Source: Tubiluchus corallicola
Lineage: Eukaryota > Priapulida > Priapulimorpha > Priapulimorphida > Tubiluchidae
Assembly (NCBI GenBank): GCA_030141605.1
Contig: JAQGDQ010000292.1
Location: 186,001 to 250,000, forward strand
DNA length: 64,000 bases
Reading direction: 5' to 3'
A model generated the notes under the pieces. That model saw only the letters and a program-made list of their open reading frames with translations, was not told where the DNA came from and did not search any database. Shown piece after piece: positions 43,301-46,403 of this stretch. Positions within the stretch are counted from its first letter, which is position 1; every line of letters starts with the position of its first letter. Both the position numbers and the translations under genes were made by a program.

Positions 43301-44587
43301 CTAAGCTAATATGGTAAAAGTATGTTAAAACTTACAGTTTCGCTTCTTCTAAGTGGCAGAGGTACTCATAGGCAACCTGTTGCTGTCTGCGTTCATCCAT
43401 CTCCTCTGCTGTGAGTCTCCCCACATGCTCATCATAAATAGCTTCAACAAATTAAAAAATGAATTTTAATGTTTAACTTACATAATTATTACAATTAACA
43501 TTTTAGAATATGTAAATTTTTAAGCCTATAAATTCTGTGTAAAAGTTTATTATTTGCACAGCTACATAGTATAACTAGCCTTACTTACGTTGAACAAGTC
43601 TAGCATGTTATACAAACAAGTGTTTTCAAACGTGTTTTTTATTTGCAATTTTTTTGCAAATGAAATGCATCATTTAAATGTTTTGTTTGACAAAAACGAA
43701 AATAAAACCAGGTAAAAAGAAGTTCGAATATAGTTTACTTCACAATCTTGCCTCACTGAAATCGTCAAATTCAATTTGACAAGTATAATCTAAACTTTCT
43801 GTTTGCAGTTTGAAAAGGCCAAACTGATGAAGCCAATTCTGCTATCATAAAAATCAATTTATATTGTTTTGTACACCTACTGTGTATGATTTGCCCCGCG
43901 AGTCAACCAAATAGCAACAGTATTAATCTGCCAATGCGTTTCTCTATAGCCAACAAGCTACCGCGTTTACCTGATACATTTTAGAGCAAAAAAACATTTA
44001 CTGGCCAGGGGCAACACACGCCGCGGCTTATTAGATAAATAAACATTTTTGTCGCCGCCATAAATGAAGGAATAAATCAGTCTAATTATATTTCTACAAT
44101 CTGCGTGCATAAAATAGTTTTTACGTCACAACAGCACATCTACAAACTGAAAGTTGTGATTATCACAGAAGTGCATGTGCATGTATAATATTGCATATAA
44201 ACGATTTTGTACTTAAATTAAACACGTTGCAAACACGCCTTATAAATTTTGACAAGTGACAAGATGTACCCTGGATTTTAATGCGCAATTTACAGTTCGT
44301 TGAATAATATCCAGATTTATAGTTATCTCGATGTTATGAAACTATGTTATGTTTAAAGCCGCGGCAGATCTGCATTGGTGGTACACTGGCCCAGACTGTA
44401 TTGCTCCTAGACTATAACAATGCATCTATAATAAGTATTTAACAAGCAAAACCAAGAAATTGTACTAACTTCCATAATGTGCATGATCCGATCCAAGTCC
44501 ACCGTGTTTGGAATCAGTAAAATCAAGTTCAACGCTGCTGACACTACTTAGAGAAAATCGACCAGGCTTGATCGTTGGTGAACTCAT
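499..44587 (-). CDS. IQGAP: IQGAP family scaffold protein, 5' part (26 exons; 3' end outside window)
   Basis: IQGAP proteins are cytoplasmic scaffolds that bind F-actin (CH domain), calmodulin/myosin light chains (IQ motifs) and Rac/Cdc42 (GAP-related domain). Predicted exons, 5' to 3': 44587-44470, 43441-43336, 39645-39489, 38559-38482, 37366-37290, 35425-35358, 13006-12893, 12312-12134, 11572-11482, 10861-10701, 10494-10401, 9479-9279, 8467-8298, 7651-7576, 6708-6545, 6001-5908, 5655-5485, 5305-5064, 4065-3898, 3737-3666, 3421-3352, 3243-3157, 2918-2797, 1300-990, 845-771, 648-499. All splice phases agree, giving about 1,138 residues of a protein that is usually about 1,650 long. The start MSSPTIKPGRF is the first ATG of exon 1, with an in-frame TAA just upstream. 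The order CH, IQGAP repeats, WW, IQ, GAP-related domain is diagnostic. All introns have GT-AG ends except intron 3, which reads GC-AG. Intron 6 is 22 kb and holds a giant ORF on the same strand. No promoter was identified. Confidence 0.95.
1831..1920. repeat. minisatellite, 3 x 30 bp
   Basis: Three consecutive 30-bp units starting ctacgatcattgtgactg, with one or two differences each, in IQGAP intron 23. Confidence 0.95.
1999..2496. mobile_element. Tigger/pogo-like MITE (TA target duplication)
   Basis: Terminal inverted repeats cagtcaacctcggatataag and its complement ccttatacccgaggttgactg bound the element, flanked by TA on both sides (1997-1998 and 2497-2498). Its interior carries many copies of ccCTTATATCCGA-like words in both orientations. 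There is no coding capacity. A relative is found at 50535-51125. Confidence 0.8.
2797..5305 (-). CDS. IQGAP: IQGAP exons 18-23: WW domain, IQ motifs and linker
   Basis: Exon 18 encodes a WW domain: SWLMMKTKEGHPFYLD is followed by GLWQWKVPDDF, giving the two spaced tryptophans and the trailing proline. The end of exon 18 and exons 19-21 encode a run of IQ motifs with the expected pattern IQxxxRGxxAR: VKIQAQ-VRGHQARARYRER, IVRIQAQWKSYTQRKKY, VKIQAIVRMWLAKKGY and ILLQAWWRSNLARNDY. Four IQ motifs is the usual family number. They bind calmodulin and myosin light chains. Exon 22 (NVVRKFVHLLEYSDADY) and exon 23 (MDIKIGLLVKNRITLQ) match the linker before the GAP-related domain. Confidence 0.95.
5341..5449. 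repeat. minisatellite, 3 x 36 bp
   Basis: Three units of about 36 bp sharing ttaaccattaaattaga, immediately 3' of the acceptor side of IQGAP intron 17. Confidence 0.9.
5485..13006 (-). CDS. IQGAP: IQGAP exons 7-17: IQGAP-specific repeat region
   Basis: These exons encode roughly residues 202-706. Exon 7 begins EEEINNMRKALEKYGIQMP and contains FSKIGGILANEMSVDEAA, the strongly conserved segment just after the CH domain. The following exons repeat a helical pattern of the type A-x-x-x-I-N-x-A-I-x-x-x-D with later L-x-x-P-A-A: exons 8 (INEAIEKQDAKVTLEALQNP), 10, 12 (INSALAGDDSAITLQAL), 13, 15 (INEAIDSGDQNVVLAALQLP) and 17. Roughly six copies are visible, as expected for the coiled-coil/IQGAP repeat region that mediates dimerisation and partner binding in the family. 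Confidence 0.93.
6890..7570. repeat. degenerate short repeat split by the MITE
   Basis: Stretches at about 6890-6975 and 7467-7570 share words such as aataagtacagcatagaaag with a period of roughly 19-20 bp. They are separated by the element at 6976-7459, so the array is older than the insertion. Confidence 0.6.
6976..7459. mobile_element. mariner/pogo-like MITE (TA target duplication)
   Basis: It starts cagtagtacctctgttttcg and ends in catgactg, flanked by TA (6974-6975 and 7460-7461). The start motif, a cctcggttttcgaccataattcgttcc-like word, recurs as diverged inverted words (gaaaaccgatttgtacgagt) near the other end. It interrupts a degenerate repeat rich in aagtacagcatagaaag. Confidence 0.6.
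8095..8205 (+). repeat. tRNA-derived SINE-like head
   Basis: A box-A-like word tcgctcagctgagc and a good box B, ggttcaaatacc, sit at tRNA spacing, followed by acttgggtaacaattttttacc. I cannot draw a full cloverleaf with a paired acceptor stem, so a SINE remnant is more likely than a functional tRNA. Confidence 0.4.
13007..15207 (-). other. 3' flank of the giant ORF within IQGAP intron 6
   Basis: I see no further coding exon here. Candidate polyadenylation signals on the minus strand are ATTAAA at 14803-14798 and AATAAA at 14015-14010, about 0.4 and 1.2 kb past the giant stop codon. They could end the proposed CH-giant transcript. Both motifs are common in AT-rich DNA, so they are weak evidence. 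Confidence 0.4.
15208..24111 (-). CDS. giant exon, 3' part: nine 256-residue repeats, tail and membrane anchor (2,967 codons)
   Basis: This frame continues the previous one after a +1 shift at 24106. It has no start of its own: the codon at its 5' edge is GTG, and the first ATG lies inside repeat unit 1 (ILSMPF). It encodes nine tandem 256-residue units (to 17199), then a unique tail of about 660 residues. The tail is acidic and serine-rich, then holds a coiled coil (about 16080-16255), a C-x2-C...C-x2-C segment (LCPHCSC and VCQYCDC, about 15800-15676), a charged stretch, and a final hydrophobic segment of about 30 residues ending SSVYKMVNG-stop. This is the layout of a tail-anchored protein with a cytosolic bulk. 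The function is unknown; a link between actin and a membrane is inferred only if it is spliced to the CH exons. Confidence 0.8.
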   Translation of the reverse strand: MPILSMPFEIFLDDKDSLYASAESLSSSASIPIEVEVLECQPALELSEESDYDSDTYFHAHYTHDSAVKPLEEVSLKGSDLIMEKKGESFSEILFDKTKAENLLLFAPTTAEKTAYGHVKSTYEIELSSKLPLSVNWTCTSTSEFPVDEYVLMSKSNYLSQLFEPTSQAPKDIVLAQELFETVLLSKTESKLQTVSVVQLPDIVDLEHVKELAWEPLIIACKPKLVFGDSDFPKLPNEVPLHTLAIQVTEQNELLSSAILSMPFQIFLDDKDSLHASAESLSSSASISIEVEVLECQPALELSDESDYDSDTYFHAHYTHDSAVKPLEEVSLKGSDLIVERKGESISEILFDKTKAENLLLFAPTAAEKTAYGHVKSTYEIELSSKLPLSVNWTCTSTSEFPVDEYVLMSKFNYLSQLLEPMSQAPKDIVLAEELFETVLLSKTESKLQTVSVVQLPDIVDLEHVKELAWEPLIIACKPKLVFDDSDFPKLPNEVLLHTLAIQVTEQNELLSSAILSMPFQIFLDNKDSLYASAESLCSSASISIEVEVLECQPALELSEESDYDSDTYFHAHYTHDSAVKPLEEVSLKGSDLIVERKGESISEILFDKTKAENLLLFAPTAAEKTAYGHVKSTYEIELSSKLPLSVNWTCTSTSEFPVDEYVLMSKFNYLSQLLEPTSQAPKDILLAQELFETVLLSKTEPKLQTVSVVQLPDIVDLEHVKELAWEPLIIACKPKLVFDDSDFPKLPNEVLLHTLAIQVTEQNELLSSAILSMPFQIFLDDKDSLYASAESLSSSASISIEVEVLECQPALELSEESDYDSDTYFHAHYTHDSAVKPLEEVSLKGSDLIVERKGESISEILFDKTKAENLLVFAPAAAEKTTYGHVKSTYEIELSSKLPLSVNWTCTSTLQFPVDEYVLMSKFNYLSQLLEPTSQAPKDIVLAQELFETVLLSKTEPKLQTVSVVQLPDIVDLEHVKELAWEPLIIACKPKLVFDDSDFPKLPNEVLLHTLAIQVTEQNELLSSAILSMPFQIFLDDKDSLYASAESLSSSASIPIEVEVLECQPALELSEESDYDSDTYFNAHYTHDSAVKPLEEVSLKGSDLIMEKKGESFSEILFDKTKAENLLLFAPTTAEKTAYGHVKSTYEIELSSKLPLSVNWTCTSTSEFPVDEYVLMSKSHYLSQLFEPTSQAPKDIVLAQELFETVLLSKTESKLQTVSVVQLPDIVDLEHVKELAWEPLIIACKPKLVFDDSDFPKLPNEVLLHTLAIQVTEQNELLSSAILSMPFQIFLDDKDSLYASAESLSSSASISIEVEVLECQPALELSEESDYDSDTYFHAHYTHDSAVKPLEEVSLKGSDLIVERKGESISEILFDKTKAENLLLFAPTAAEKTGYGHVKSTYEIELSSKLPLSVNWTCTSTLQFPVDEYVLMSKFNYLSQLLEPTSQAPKDIVLAQELFETVLLSKTEPKLQTVSVVQLPDIVDLEHIKELAWEPLIIACKPKLVFDDSDFPKLPNEVLLHTLAIQVTEQNELLSSAILSMPFQIFLDDKDSLYASAESLSSSASIPIEVEVLECQPALELSEESDYDSDTYFNAHYTHDSAVKPLEEVSLKGSDLIMEKKGESFSEILFDKTKAENLLLFAPTTAEKTAYGHVKSTYEIELSSKLPLSVNWTCISTSEFPVDEYVLMSKFNYLSQLLEPTSQAPKDIVLAQELFETVLLSKTEPKLQTVSVVQLPDIVDLEHVKELAWEPLIIACKPKLVFDDSDFPKLPNEVLLHTLAIQVTEQNELLSSAILSMPFQIFLDDKDSLYASAESHSSSASIPIEVEVLECQPALELSEESDYDSDTYFHAHYTHDSAVKPLEEVSLKGSDLIVERKGESFSEILFDKTKAENLLVFAPAAAEKTAYGHVKSTYEIELSSKLPLSVNWTCTSTSQFPVDEYVLMSKSNYLSQLFEQTSQAPKDIVLAQELFETVLLSKTEPKLQTVSVVQLPDIVDLEHVKELAWEPLIIACKPKLVFDDSDFPKLPNGVLLHTLAIQVTEQNELLSSAILSMPFQIFLDDKDSLYASAESLSSSASIPIEVEVLECLPALELSEESDYDSDTYFHAHYTHDSAVKPLEEVSLKGSDLIVERKGESIAEILFDKTKTENLLLFAPAAAEKTAYGHVKSTYEIELSSKLPLSVNWTCTSTSQFPVDEYVLMSKFNYLSQLLEPTSQAPIDIVLAQELFETVLLSKTEPKLQTVSVVQLPGIVDLEHVKELTWEPLIIACKPKLVFDDSDFPKLPSEVLLHTLAIEISELDDKVSLQFFPSIIQLKPVISFFNPPEIPSKVNVDYLSSQVVSHVNKYDVEESENEFPMQLNLDETNSFLGSDSVYSSSTDSTLFVNLSKSISLTDTFLATMEWVIKHIPEDTDLFSCTLAEDFDDDKSESDLYLSCHFVLLNSSCFELLDSEARQCLSLRKQLESKYLLHKSELFIAKCFFVALPAMEFNDTDIPIKENKFLEHTNIISDRHLYRSELNVSLNQNIEQTYHLYDKLGVKHRLLSWAEAGHVQPIFSSTCKHSFSFPSTSIAKQRSPSCRDICLPKLSNLKEVKATHHGTFTSAASDLRSHEKYLSKIFEEINCTKNVMLTELNYRNNELLEEVNHMTSSLRDEVTHTREMLLHELNYTRAKLKQEIQHVRDSPFRSADLPITAKYSSQVTNVASNVATKAESATEDRAVSDVYVHFADSSNNVTRKFSLVDSQGVAGVSSISSWECIDGSRICLPPATRVLTLLCPHCSCVTSLQIAKSKSAKSQSFSQHLDNKYSTAVCQYCDCLHPDSEITLTRCFDEAENDGTESGRYKSEVHKELQEPKSNKAAAEVHTLGISNETTRHDTLSGISNEVFQSSEILTSTPLRNLHSDGYNQAQSTFNSEHRGSISDEVAKYEKEILFCYCSICIILGSFFAFLLCVSFFLFVLSLSSVYKMVNG
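15208..34812 (-). CDS. giant repeat exon in IQGAP intron 6; probable alternative 3'-terminal exon
   Basis: About 19.6 kb is open in the sense direction, interrupted once by a single extra base at 24106. I recognise no known family. The acceptor tgcttactttcag ends at 34813. Coding from 34812 is open, and its phase (two bases completing a codon begun by one) matches the G left by IQGAP exon 6, giving ...EFT-D-EQFQYAVVSLK-MSGHAF. An in-frame TAG lies 21 bases before this codon, inside the intron, so the ORF opens almost exactly at the acceptor. Initiation at the internal Met (34777) is less attractive because two out-of-frame ATGs (from 34812 and about 34797) open a short ORF ending 3 bases before it. 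Layout: basic leader, W-motif repeats, half unit, nine 256-residue units, acidic tail, hendecad coiled coil, CxxC pairs, transmembrane end. With the CH exons the product would be about 6,700 residues. Alternative reading: an independent nested gene with its own promoter. Confidence 0.8.
15230..15335 (-). other. C-terminal transmembrane segment of the giant protein
   Basis: The last about 40 residues read EILFCYCSICIILGSFFAFL, then LCVSFFLFVLSLSSVYKMVNG and stop. Some 30 residues are uncharged and hydrophobic, with only a few residues after them, typical of a tail anchor. The end does not carry the PPPX signature of KASH peptides. A strong donor-like GTAAGT (15267-15262) lies inside the hydrophobic codons. 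Confidence 0.8.
16080..16260 (-). other. five 11-residue (hendecad) coiled-coil repeats
   Basis: Five consecutive 11-residue blocks are visible: MLTELNYRNNE, LLEEVNHMTSS, LRDEVTHTREM, LLHELNYTRAK, LKQEIQHVRDS. The consensus is L-x-x-E-[VLI]-x-[HY] plus four variable residues. Such hendecads form weakly right-handed or straight coiled coils, so this segment may dimerise the giant protein near its membrane end. Confidence 0.75.
17199..24110 (-). repeat. coding tandem array, 9 x 768 bp
   Basis: Nine head-to-tail copies of 768 bp (256 codons), with starts near 24110, 23342, 22574, 21806, 21038, 20270, 19502, 18734 and 17966. The period is exact except for the extra base in the first copy. Copies differ at few positions, and variants are shared in a mosaic way: SIPIE/NAHY/IMEKK in units 5 and 7, and STLQF in units 4 and 6, so the pair 4-5 resembles the pair 6-7. 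The last unit is the most diverged, especially at its C-terminal end (AIEISELDDK). Copies stay in frame with no stop, which argues that the array is translated and kept under selection or recently amplified. Confidence 0.97.
24086..34777 (-). CDS. giant exon, 5' part: basic leader and short W-motif repeats (3,563 codons)
   Basis: Residues 1 to about 200 are basic and serine-rich (FRKSFGSLFGNLRKRF; PLKRPRADSF resembles a nuclear localisation signal; RYTAKRHRTSG). From about residue 220 to about 3,370 the protein is built of degenerate repeats of about 32-45 residues, each a hydrophobic strand with a near-invariant tryptophan followed by an acidic, probably helical stretch: LPIDVNLAWTEVEVIHL, FPVQVSLEWTEPEVIAL, LPNQLNITWTESETTQLL. 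In the first half the motifs are grouped in longer cycles of about 170 residues marked by recurring VYCYELP. Near the C-terminus, residues encoded at 24111-24440 are a diverged half of the 256-residue unit. The reading frame then ends ADIINAV-stop because of one extra base at 24106. No signal peptide, spectrin repeat, Ig or FN3 fold is recognisable. Confidence 0.8.
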   Translation of the reverse strand: MSGHAFRKSFGSLFGNLRKRFLGCSPDRSTGITPLKRPRADSFPEQAKPRIRSASFGASTVTSSKQYKYDRTLFRLSFVKTKTFDKRYTAKRHRTSGPIALPKIVSSLVPTSARDSTDKKSYKSAMDAVIGDLKSRPVLYSSGRSAHRIADFNETNKSAHRDDAGIDMGEKSMNFPADVMAELQNKLKSDRRVIDKHPSKATAEEQIAHLPIVSQSKYTVKILVKLEQNDILKLQVSHFFIWTVSRIYKWRSEVILKTADAFLCDNELVDVQAKLFRKNMLESPESLIILDPANARLTGCQKTAVLQWTTISFSRLPHKVALQCTGEKIVEIQCKFFEPLKIFETLSLPSVIPLKWSNNEICDLMEHLLVLAVTEAFPIAISVIITKVMLLQCCNDIIAEWVLSDSTDLFSPVELEWSEAVKREVSTVSLHKVAVSETKSSEISLNISNAELVEQTYEVILKWADVYCYELPSTAVLKLTKSNLEDMKIKITLPSVDISLELFYMDLVFFNNDLLLEWLIPKSTQLSGELNFVSSQASITSYTQDCNHSDVIGSFESSIISTYVFLKWEHSVTKTLPRKVLLSFSKVNIPRVPCKVALFLTANDLTCLLKKMPVGNVTFVVPLTESEWFNLPVNCASLWTLSNKDELSDEVELKWSEAENSGQLTDSETNAVVLLDCEQAEISHADHLVMCSWSNVYCYELPIQVCVYWSESALLHLKEKVFSHLVNFHLEMTYSYVLHQQCESPKTALQWIIPAMAKATDDVKLDIVSAELTIFSGDHLTTDSSEFFSNVIVLDLTEAETVLKLHRHKICLSWFGISLKGLPCKVIFPITLTVQVDLLKKFVLGSTDFVLELSLSDLVKIQDNWVSQWLLPPHAELPSQVNFKWLEARTFDTYSKWLDLSKLSTFAALPNVSLSSTEALVEQHQRKVFLKWSALNCFMVSSEVLLHWNNLPEICNTLSWLLDITVELDCKQLLLLSCTSLLQWKLPEYKADCVLLAGKDARVTESEDECAEMGIFDSVVFLDWLNIEISESHPTLTLRCFDKFCNRFPCNIVLELTDAKRSELLKRLLLGSVDVSVELSQSELLNVCYDSASFWTLSVFAELPNTFHLKLSEAETILMQEGLAEDLRNLAASASVSEIIVLDCTVAQVDQIHSKLILKWPSVYCYELPRSIILHWKESKIVEIRNKITSWLLNITLNIKHVDLWSYLHDTILSWKVSYVTDLEDIHLRLLDSKQTKIQDTDTVCDTSKNLEVATSVYLDVFKADMINEQDTILLKWTGLQTASLPCHIVIHWIENVYNKLLRFCSLGTSNFTLELSQTELMHIQHNSSFQWTDLMLNLFGPGNVTLKLCDSEITEAQNMPFSESKTPAAADIIMLDVTDAEFTENGEFILLRWFDISYYDVPTNVVMKWSEMGKAHILNKINTWFVNVTVELSVSQLLSFCCNTLFQWRFVGIESLSLFLKASDAEISSYDNDSVVEISDCSDFLLHCSEAQVIVKEQKIHLNWLGAKSRQFSSHVAMMLSAVKAYELVQLLSLGSFSLTLHLSWSDFVHLRPGSILQWSLLQLSADEVFLKYSECDSSELKDVSDELMSDVISLDGAQAEVNQKETGMTFMWDYVNCYCLPTKIVLQWGKPFVSLCESTTWLRDKLVTFELLYTDLFELKSNTALVWKCQNVSDVTSHVLLKSSEAVQFNLQPEIPVVCDSVVLNTTVQSCIPRAVIYLDFATADVVKYLSNAELKWDAVAFPDLACKTSFCFTVVDVSELLSKLMLSFEHVTVQLTTNDLIQLKPNAHLYWLFPKLNKLPRNVALKFRDALTSNNWSEHTKSQSVVPLNATKAHVTQTASDITLKWTELEYTQLPACISLQTNQLLQKVFLQSVRFAFEMSDVEVSHLRCNTLTQWSFEYVPIESNLKLADARVVDTLEEQSKALEQINIWPNKVILEVTEAEVLTVEQERKLILKWTVPIVSELSFNLIIPWTEYSIIKVQSSIKWPIQVVIDLPQSNLQEIVDNAVYMWLLPDTRTLIGKLHLHWSDAHTAGIKSESVQSDDEANSNKERFNAPFKNIVNLECHEASFHLTESSVVLTWFFVEITLASERMALHLTNTLITNLLSWLRAACARDTASVQQITSFPICIVLEMSDPDMYSLADNEYVKWPLPLCIENSEELTEVHLLWKDGTKSCPHEGKISNTEMEISLNFEDAIVRQLSDRTVLKWNAICAETTSTVSTVLTSANLIEFYCSCLLEIALGQGTEYLPTVTLAWDECEITELWSKLDHEFVVSKAEEMPNAVTLRWPDSEMSTLWIVSLILSELNVAQYKSVDLLPIDVNLAWTEVEVIHLMCMMHTVVVPASLDILPNQLNITWTESETTQLLCSAKTCIELEAIEVGGNYFEMELFWELSDEVCLSIVSLPEFCMYECSSLPNEIGLEWLTAEIVILQSKLVNDLLCAEQSSTHFLQCEVVLAWSEEELSHLICKMVDTSDVFHIEPKTVDFPVEVEMEWNDFELAYLSVNAVPHFTTWECRDFPLHASLKWADKELVKLHCDLCPLIDVVPSDNLMPDTVNFNWTENEVTLFKDKLFYQSLSDPLRFCKIYLELPLAHLHELESDNYSHWNLNANVSSTSEIYLEMDECETTKFGIKETHFGLSPHELVINLQNANIIYAPHFVILKWEVAMASEFLAAICLQWTQAGLDSVITELQSSVLRQWIKLETDKFPVQVSLEWTEPEVIALQSTLFLSKLVIEQYEDFYDQPEEVDMYWSVAELSFLYCATRKKDVKLAEMLAVDRNEVLLLWSEPEIAEWWTKVIPDFSFDKSVIKMFSSDVLIDWSEMEIVQFLCELSRSFVLEGTWEEVYDFPKPVEVELNWDYMEVIKLLCNLSNITLVDSDKHLKDVVLFWDEHELTHLQTNDVFRFIFYRSLTFPCEVLFNYTEVEITQFLCCISEKLLHLNSIVFGMPELVILNWTESDITELKSKVTVGSLFMQADVAYTKIDLYWSLSDTLTFQSKLDCVQLNHAVSRFPNYVCLFWTKPEMNLLMKNVNNTVELIIESEAMISFLNEQPICSLIGDVQLPTVIDCSWSLSELAELYSKAHYEFVKYNFISLTDDVILHWSEADMIELNIKATLKYVDVDAVMLPNNVYFHWLDSEIIELTLKCYLEFEFHAVDSFPKTVDISWVDYELVLLFVKSMWTFETATMQSVPKDVFISWTEPELSKLVINSASKCLVSNDGHFQETVTLLWKDTEITQLSMFEILKPIFNAFVLLPCNVVLPWSDSEIKRLNVEIFEGYTIEDTSFLPLEVVFGWTEAEIVKLASFVKVLAYGENVQCITFPVEVHLSWQDYEITRLTSQSLPDILIENAVFPKEIPLTFEDEELHYLLKIYFDSKTDETSIDIIRKLLYLYRIKAGFFKMNLGVASGSIKEFYMSKDDNDIFKLFFGDNSIENEIDILTQAYPQFPINEQIIFNKSRLLLQLSLHVCEQPNEIALVSEAFETVSITATESRLQVLNIGELPDTLVLEPVIEKPAWKPIIITCKPELLFHDKLANEVLLHTLAIETSEQNELLSSADIINAV
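24111..24440 (-). repeat. diverged half copy of the 256-residue unit
   Basis: About 110 residues immediately upstream of unit 1 align with the C-terminal half of the unit: FPINEQ...FNK against FPVDEY...MSK, SEAFETV against QELFETV, IIITCKPELLF against LIIACKPKLVF, and ANEVLLHTLAIETSEQNELL against PNEVLLHTLAIQVTEQNELL. It is far less similar than the nine array copies are to each other, so it looks like the ancestral, unhomogenised edge of the array. Confidence 0.85.
35358..44587 (-). CDS. IQGAP: IQGAP exons 1-6: N-terminus and calponin-homology domain
   Basis: These six exons encode residues 1-201. Exon 2 gives DEHVGRLTAEEMDERRQQQ, the usual lead-in to the IQGAP CH domain. Exons 3-6 carry the CH domain itself, with landmarks LEEGLMNGVYLAKLGHSF, GLHFRHTDNINFW, FYPETTDVYDRKNMPR and LYLFKLGLAPQIQ. 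In the family this single CH domain binds actin filaments. Exon 6 ends after ACC-G, leaving phase 1, directly before a strong donor (GTAAGA, 35357-35352). Both exon 7 at 13006 and the giant exon at 34812 have acceptors in the matching phase, so exon 6 is the branch point of two possible transcripts. Confidence 0.95.
35760..36442. mobile_element. TTAA-flanked non-autonomous DNA transposon
   Basis: The inner ends ccggggatgagaat and attctcatccctg are inverted repeats, and both sides are flanked by TTAA (35756-35759 and 36443-36446), the target of piggyBac and Kolobok elements. Near the left end is a G-rich stretch with a perfect palindromic core (gggggcaaagccccc, about 35850). No ORF is present. 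Confidence 0.6.
39271..39351. repeat. tandem duplication, 2 x 40 bp
   Basis: Two adjacent units share gttgtaat...atttcacaacac...actttgccatg, in IQGAP intron 3. Confidence 0.85.
39646..43335. other. IQGAP intron 2, no feature found
   Basis: A 3.7-kb AT-rich intron between exons 2 and 3. I see no coding similarity, clear transposon end or RNA gene in it. Confidence 0.6.
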
Positions 44588-45200
44588 TGTTATTTAATCA
44601 ATAACATTATTGATGATCTAAAAAATAACCACATCCATTTCACAAAGTTTGGTGGTCAGCGTACGCAACTTTCTGCTGGAAATTTTGCAACTACGTGTCC
44701 ACTCTCCACTGAGAACTTAACCCGCTGGGTCAGTGATAACGGGCGTACGTGTAGACAGCAGTGAACACAGTTCGCGCTACGCAGTTAAAACTTGTTCGAA
44801 TTTCATTTCCTGTGTTACTGATTCTACGCAATCTAGGGATATTACAGCAGGTCATGGGCGTTACACACATTCATCACTGCAGTAATAGATAGTATTGCGC
44901 AAGTTTTCTTACTTAAAAAAGCTGTGGTTTAAACAAAAACAATGAAACTTTCTAATCAATCAGAAAGGGCCGCAGTAACCAAGAATAAATATTGAAAATG
45001 CAAATTTCCATTGCACTATATGAATACATTATGTATGAATACAGTGTAATTATGTAATAATATAATTATGATATGTTGTAATTTGCTATATTACAAAATA
45101 ATATACAAGTTCAAACATTGCTTAATGTAAAATCTGTATTAAAGGACGTCTAAATGCAGTAAATTACGCGTCAGAACATTTCTTCAGAGCAGTTTCCTAT
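44588..45200. other. upstream region of IQGAP
   Basis: This is the 5' flank of the IQGAP start codon. It should hold the 5' untranslated region and promoter, but I find no convincing TATA box, initiator or other motif. Confidence 0.4.
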
Positions 45201-45204
45201 GCAG

Positions 45205-45440
45205 AAGGGTGTGCAGACATTTGGGTACAAGATGCTTTACCACAAAACTTTTGGACACACAAGTCATTTGGACATATAGCGTATTTGGATACATAGGTAA
45301 TTTGAACCACAGATTCCTTTGGACACAGGCTATTTGGACACATAGGGAATTTGGACACAATATGATTTGTACAAATAGGACGTTTTGCACAAGATGGGGC
45401 ATTTCTAATATGAGGGATTTAGACACGTGTAGCTTATCAA
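45205..45440. repeat. degenerate minisatellite, about 17-19 bp unit
   Basis: About a dozen diverged copies of a unit like tttggacacatagggaa run through this stretch, for example tttggacatatagcgta, tttggatacataggtaa and tttggacacaggcta. The apparent ORFs here on both strands follow from the repeat. Confidence 0.85.
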
Positions 45441-46280
45441 TCACTATTCAACAATGACGACGCTTAATAATTTGATAAGAAAGCATTGAAGATTTATTCA
45501 CAGAAGCTATTTACTCTGTAACAAAGTCAAAATAACATAACTTCTAAAAGAGTGCAAACTCTACAAGAAATGCCGCTCAAATTCACAAAAAAGTAGCCAA
45601 GCATATTGCTTTCAGGGAATCTGTGATTGCAGATACAGCATGCGGTGTTGGTAACTATGGAGATAATGCTGTTCAAAATTAATTCGTATCTGTGGTTAGT
45701 CAAGTAAAATTATTCATCACATGCCAAACAATATCTGCTAAAATGTTTTTGTTGCCCATTTTAATGATCTGTAGTTATGGAGCCCCTAAAGAGACACAAG
45801 AAAAAAATTTAGTCATTCCCTCCGAGTTACTAAGTCGTTCCCCCAAGTTATTAAGACATTACCCCGAGTTAGTAACAGTATTGCATTGTAAATACATATA
45901 CATTCGTTCATTTGTTTATTGACCATTTCCTCTGCCCAAGAAATTAAGACCGTGACAGTTCACTTAAGTAGTAAAGCAACATATATATGTCCAAAGGACC
46001 GTTTTGAAAGGTTTGCATACCCTTTGTCTTCTACGGAGGTGATATTGGTTGATGGTATCGTCTTCAAATTTTCCACTAAAAGCATTTATATTTAAATGAC
46101 CATTTTTGACCAAGGTTACTGCCCTCTACTTATCATACACTTACATGTTTCGTCTATCGAACATCCCAATATTTCCTTTACTATATACACTAAATATTAT
46201 TTGGAGAACAGCAAGTTAATGTGTCAGTGTTAATATTAGGTGCTAAGATGTTTGAGTTATTTCTACACGTTGAATATTTA

Positions 46281-46403
46281 AAATATTTCCAAAATTACAA
46301 CCTTTTCTATTACTACTAGGTCGAGTAGCAAAAGTAGTATAAAAATTTCCAAAATTACAACCTCTTACATCTACTACTACTAGGCGTAGTGGAAATAGTA
46401 TAA
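46281..46403. repeat. tandem duplication, about 2 x 61 bp
   Basis: Two units share atttccaaaattacaacct, tactactagg and an aaagtagtat-like end. Confidence 0.85.
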
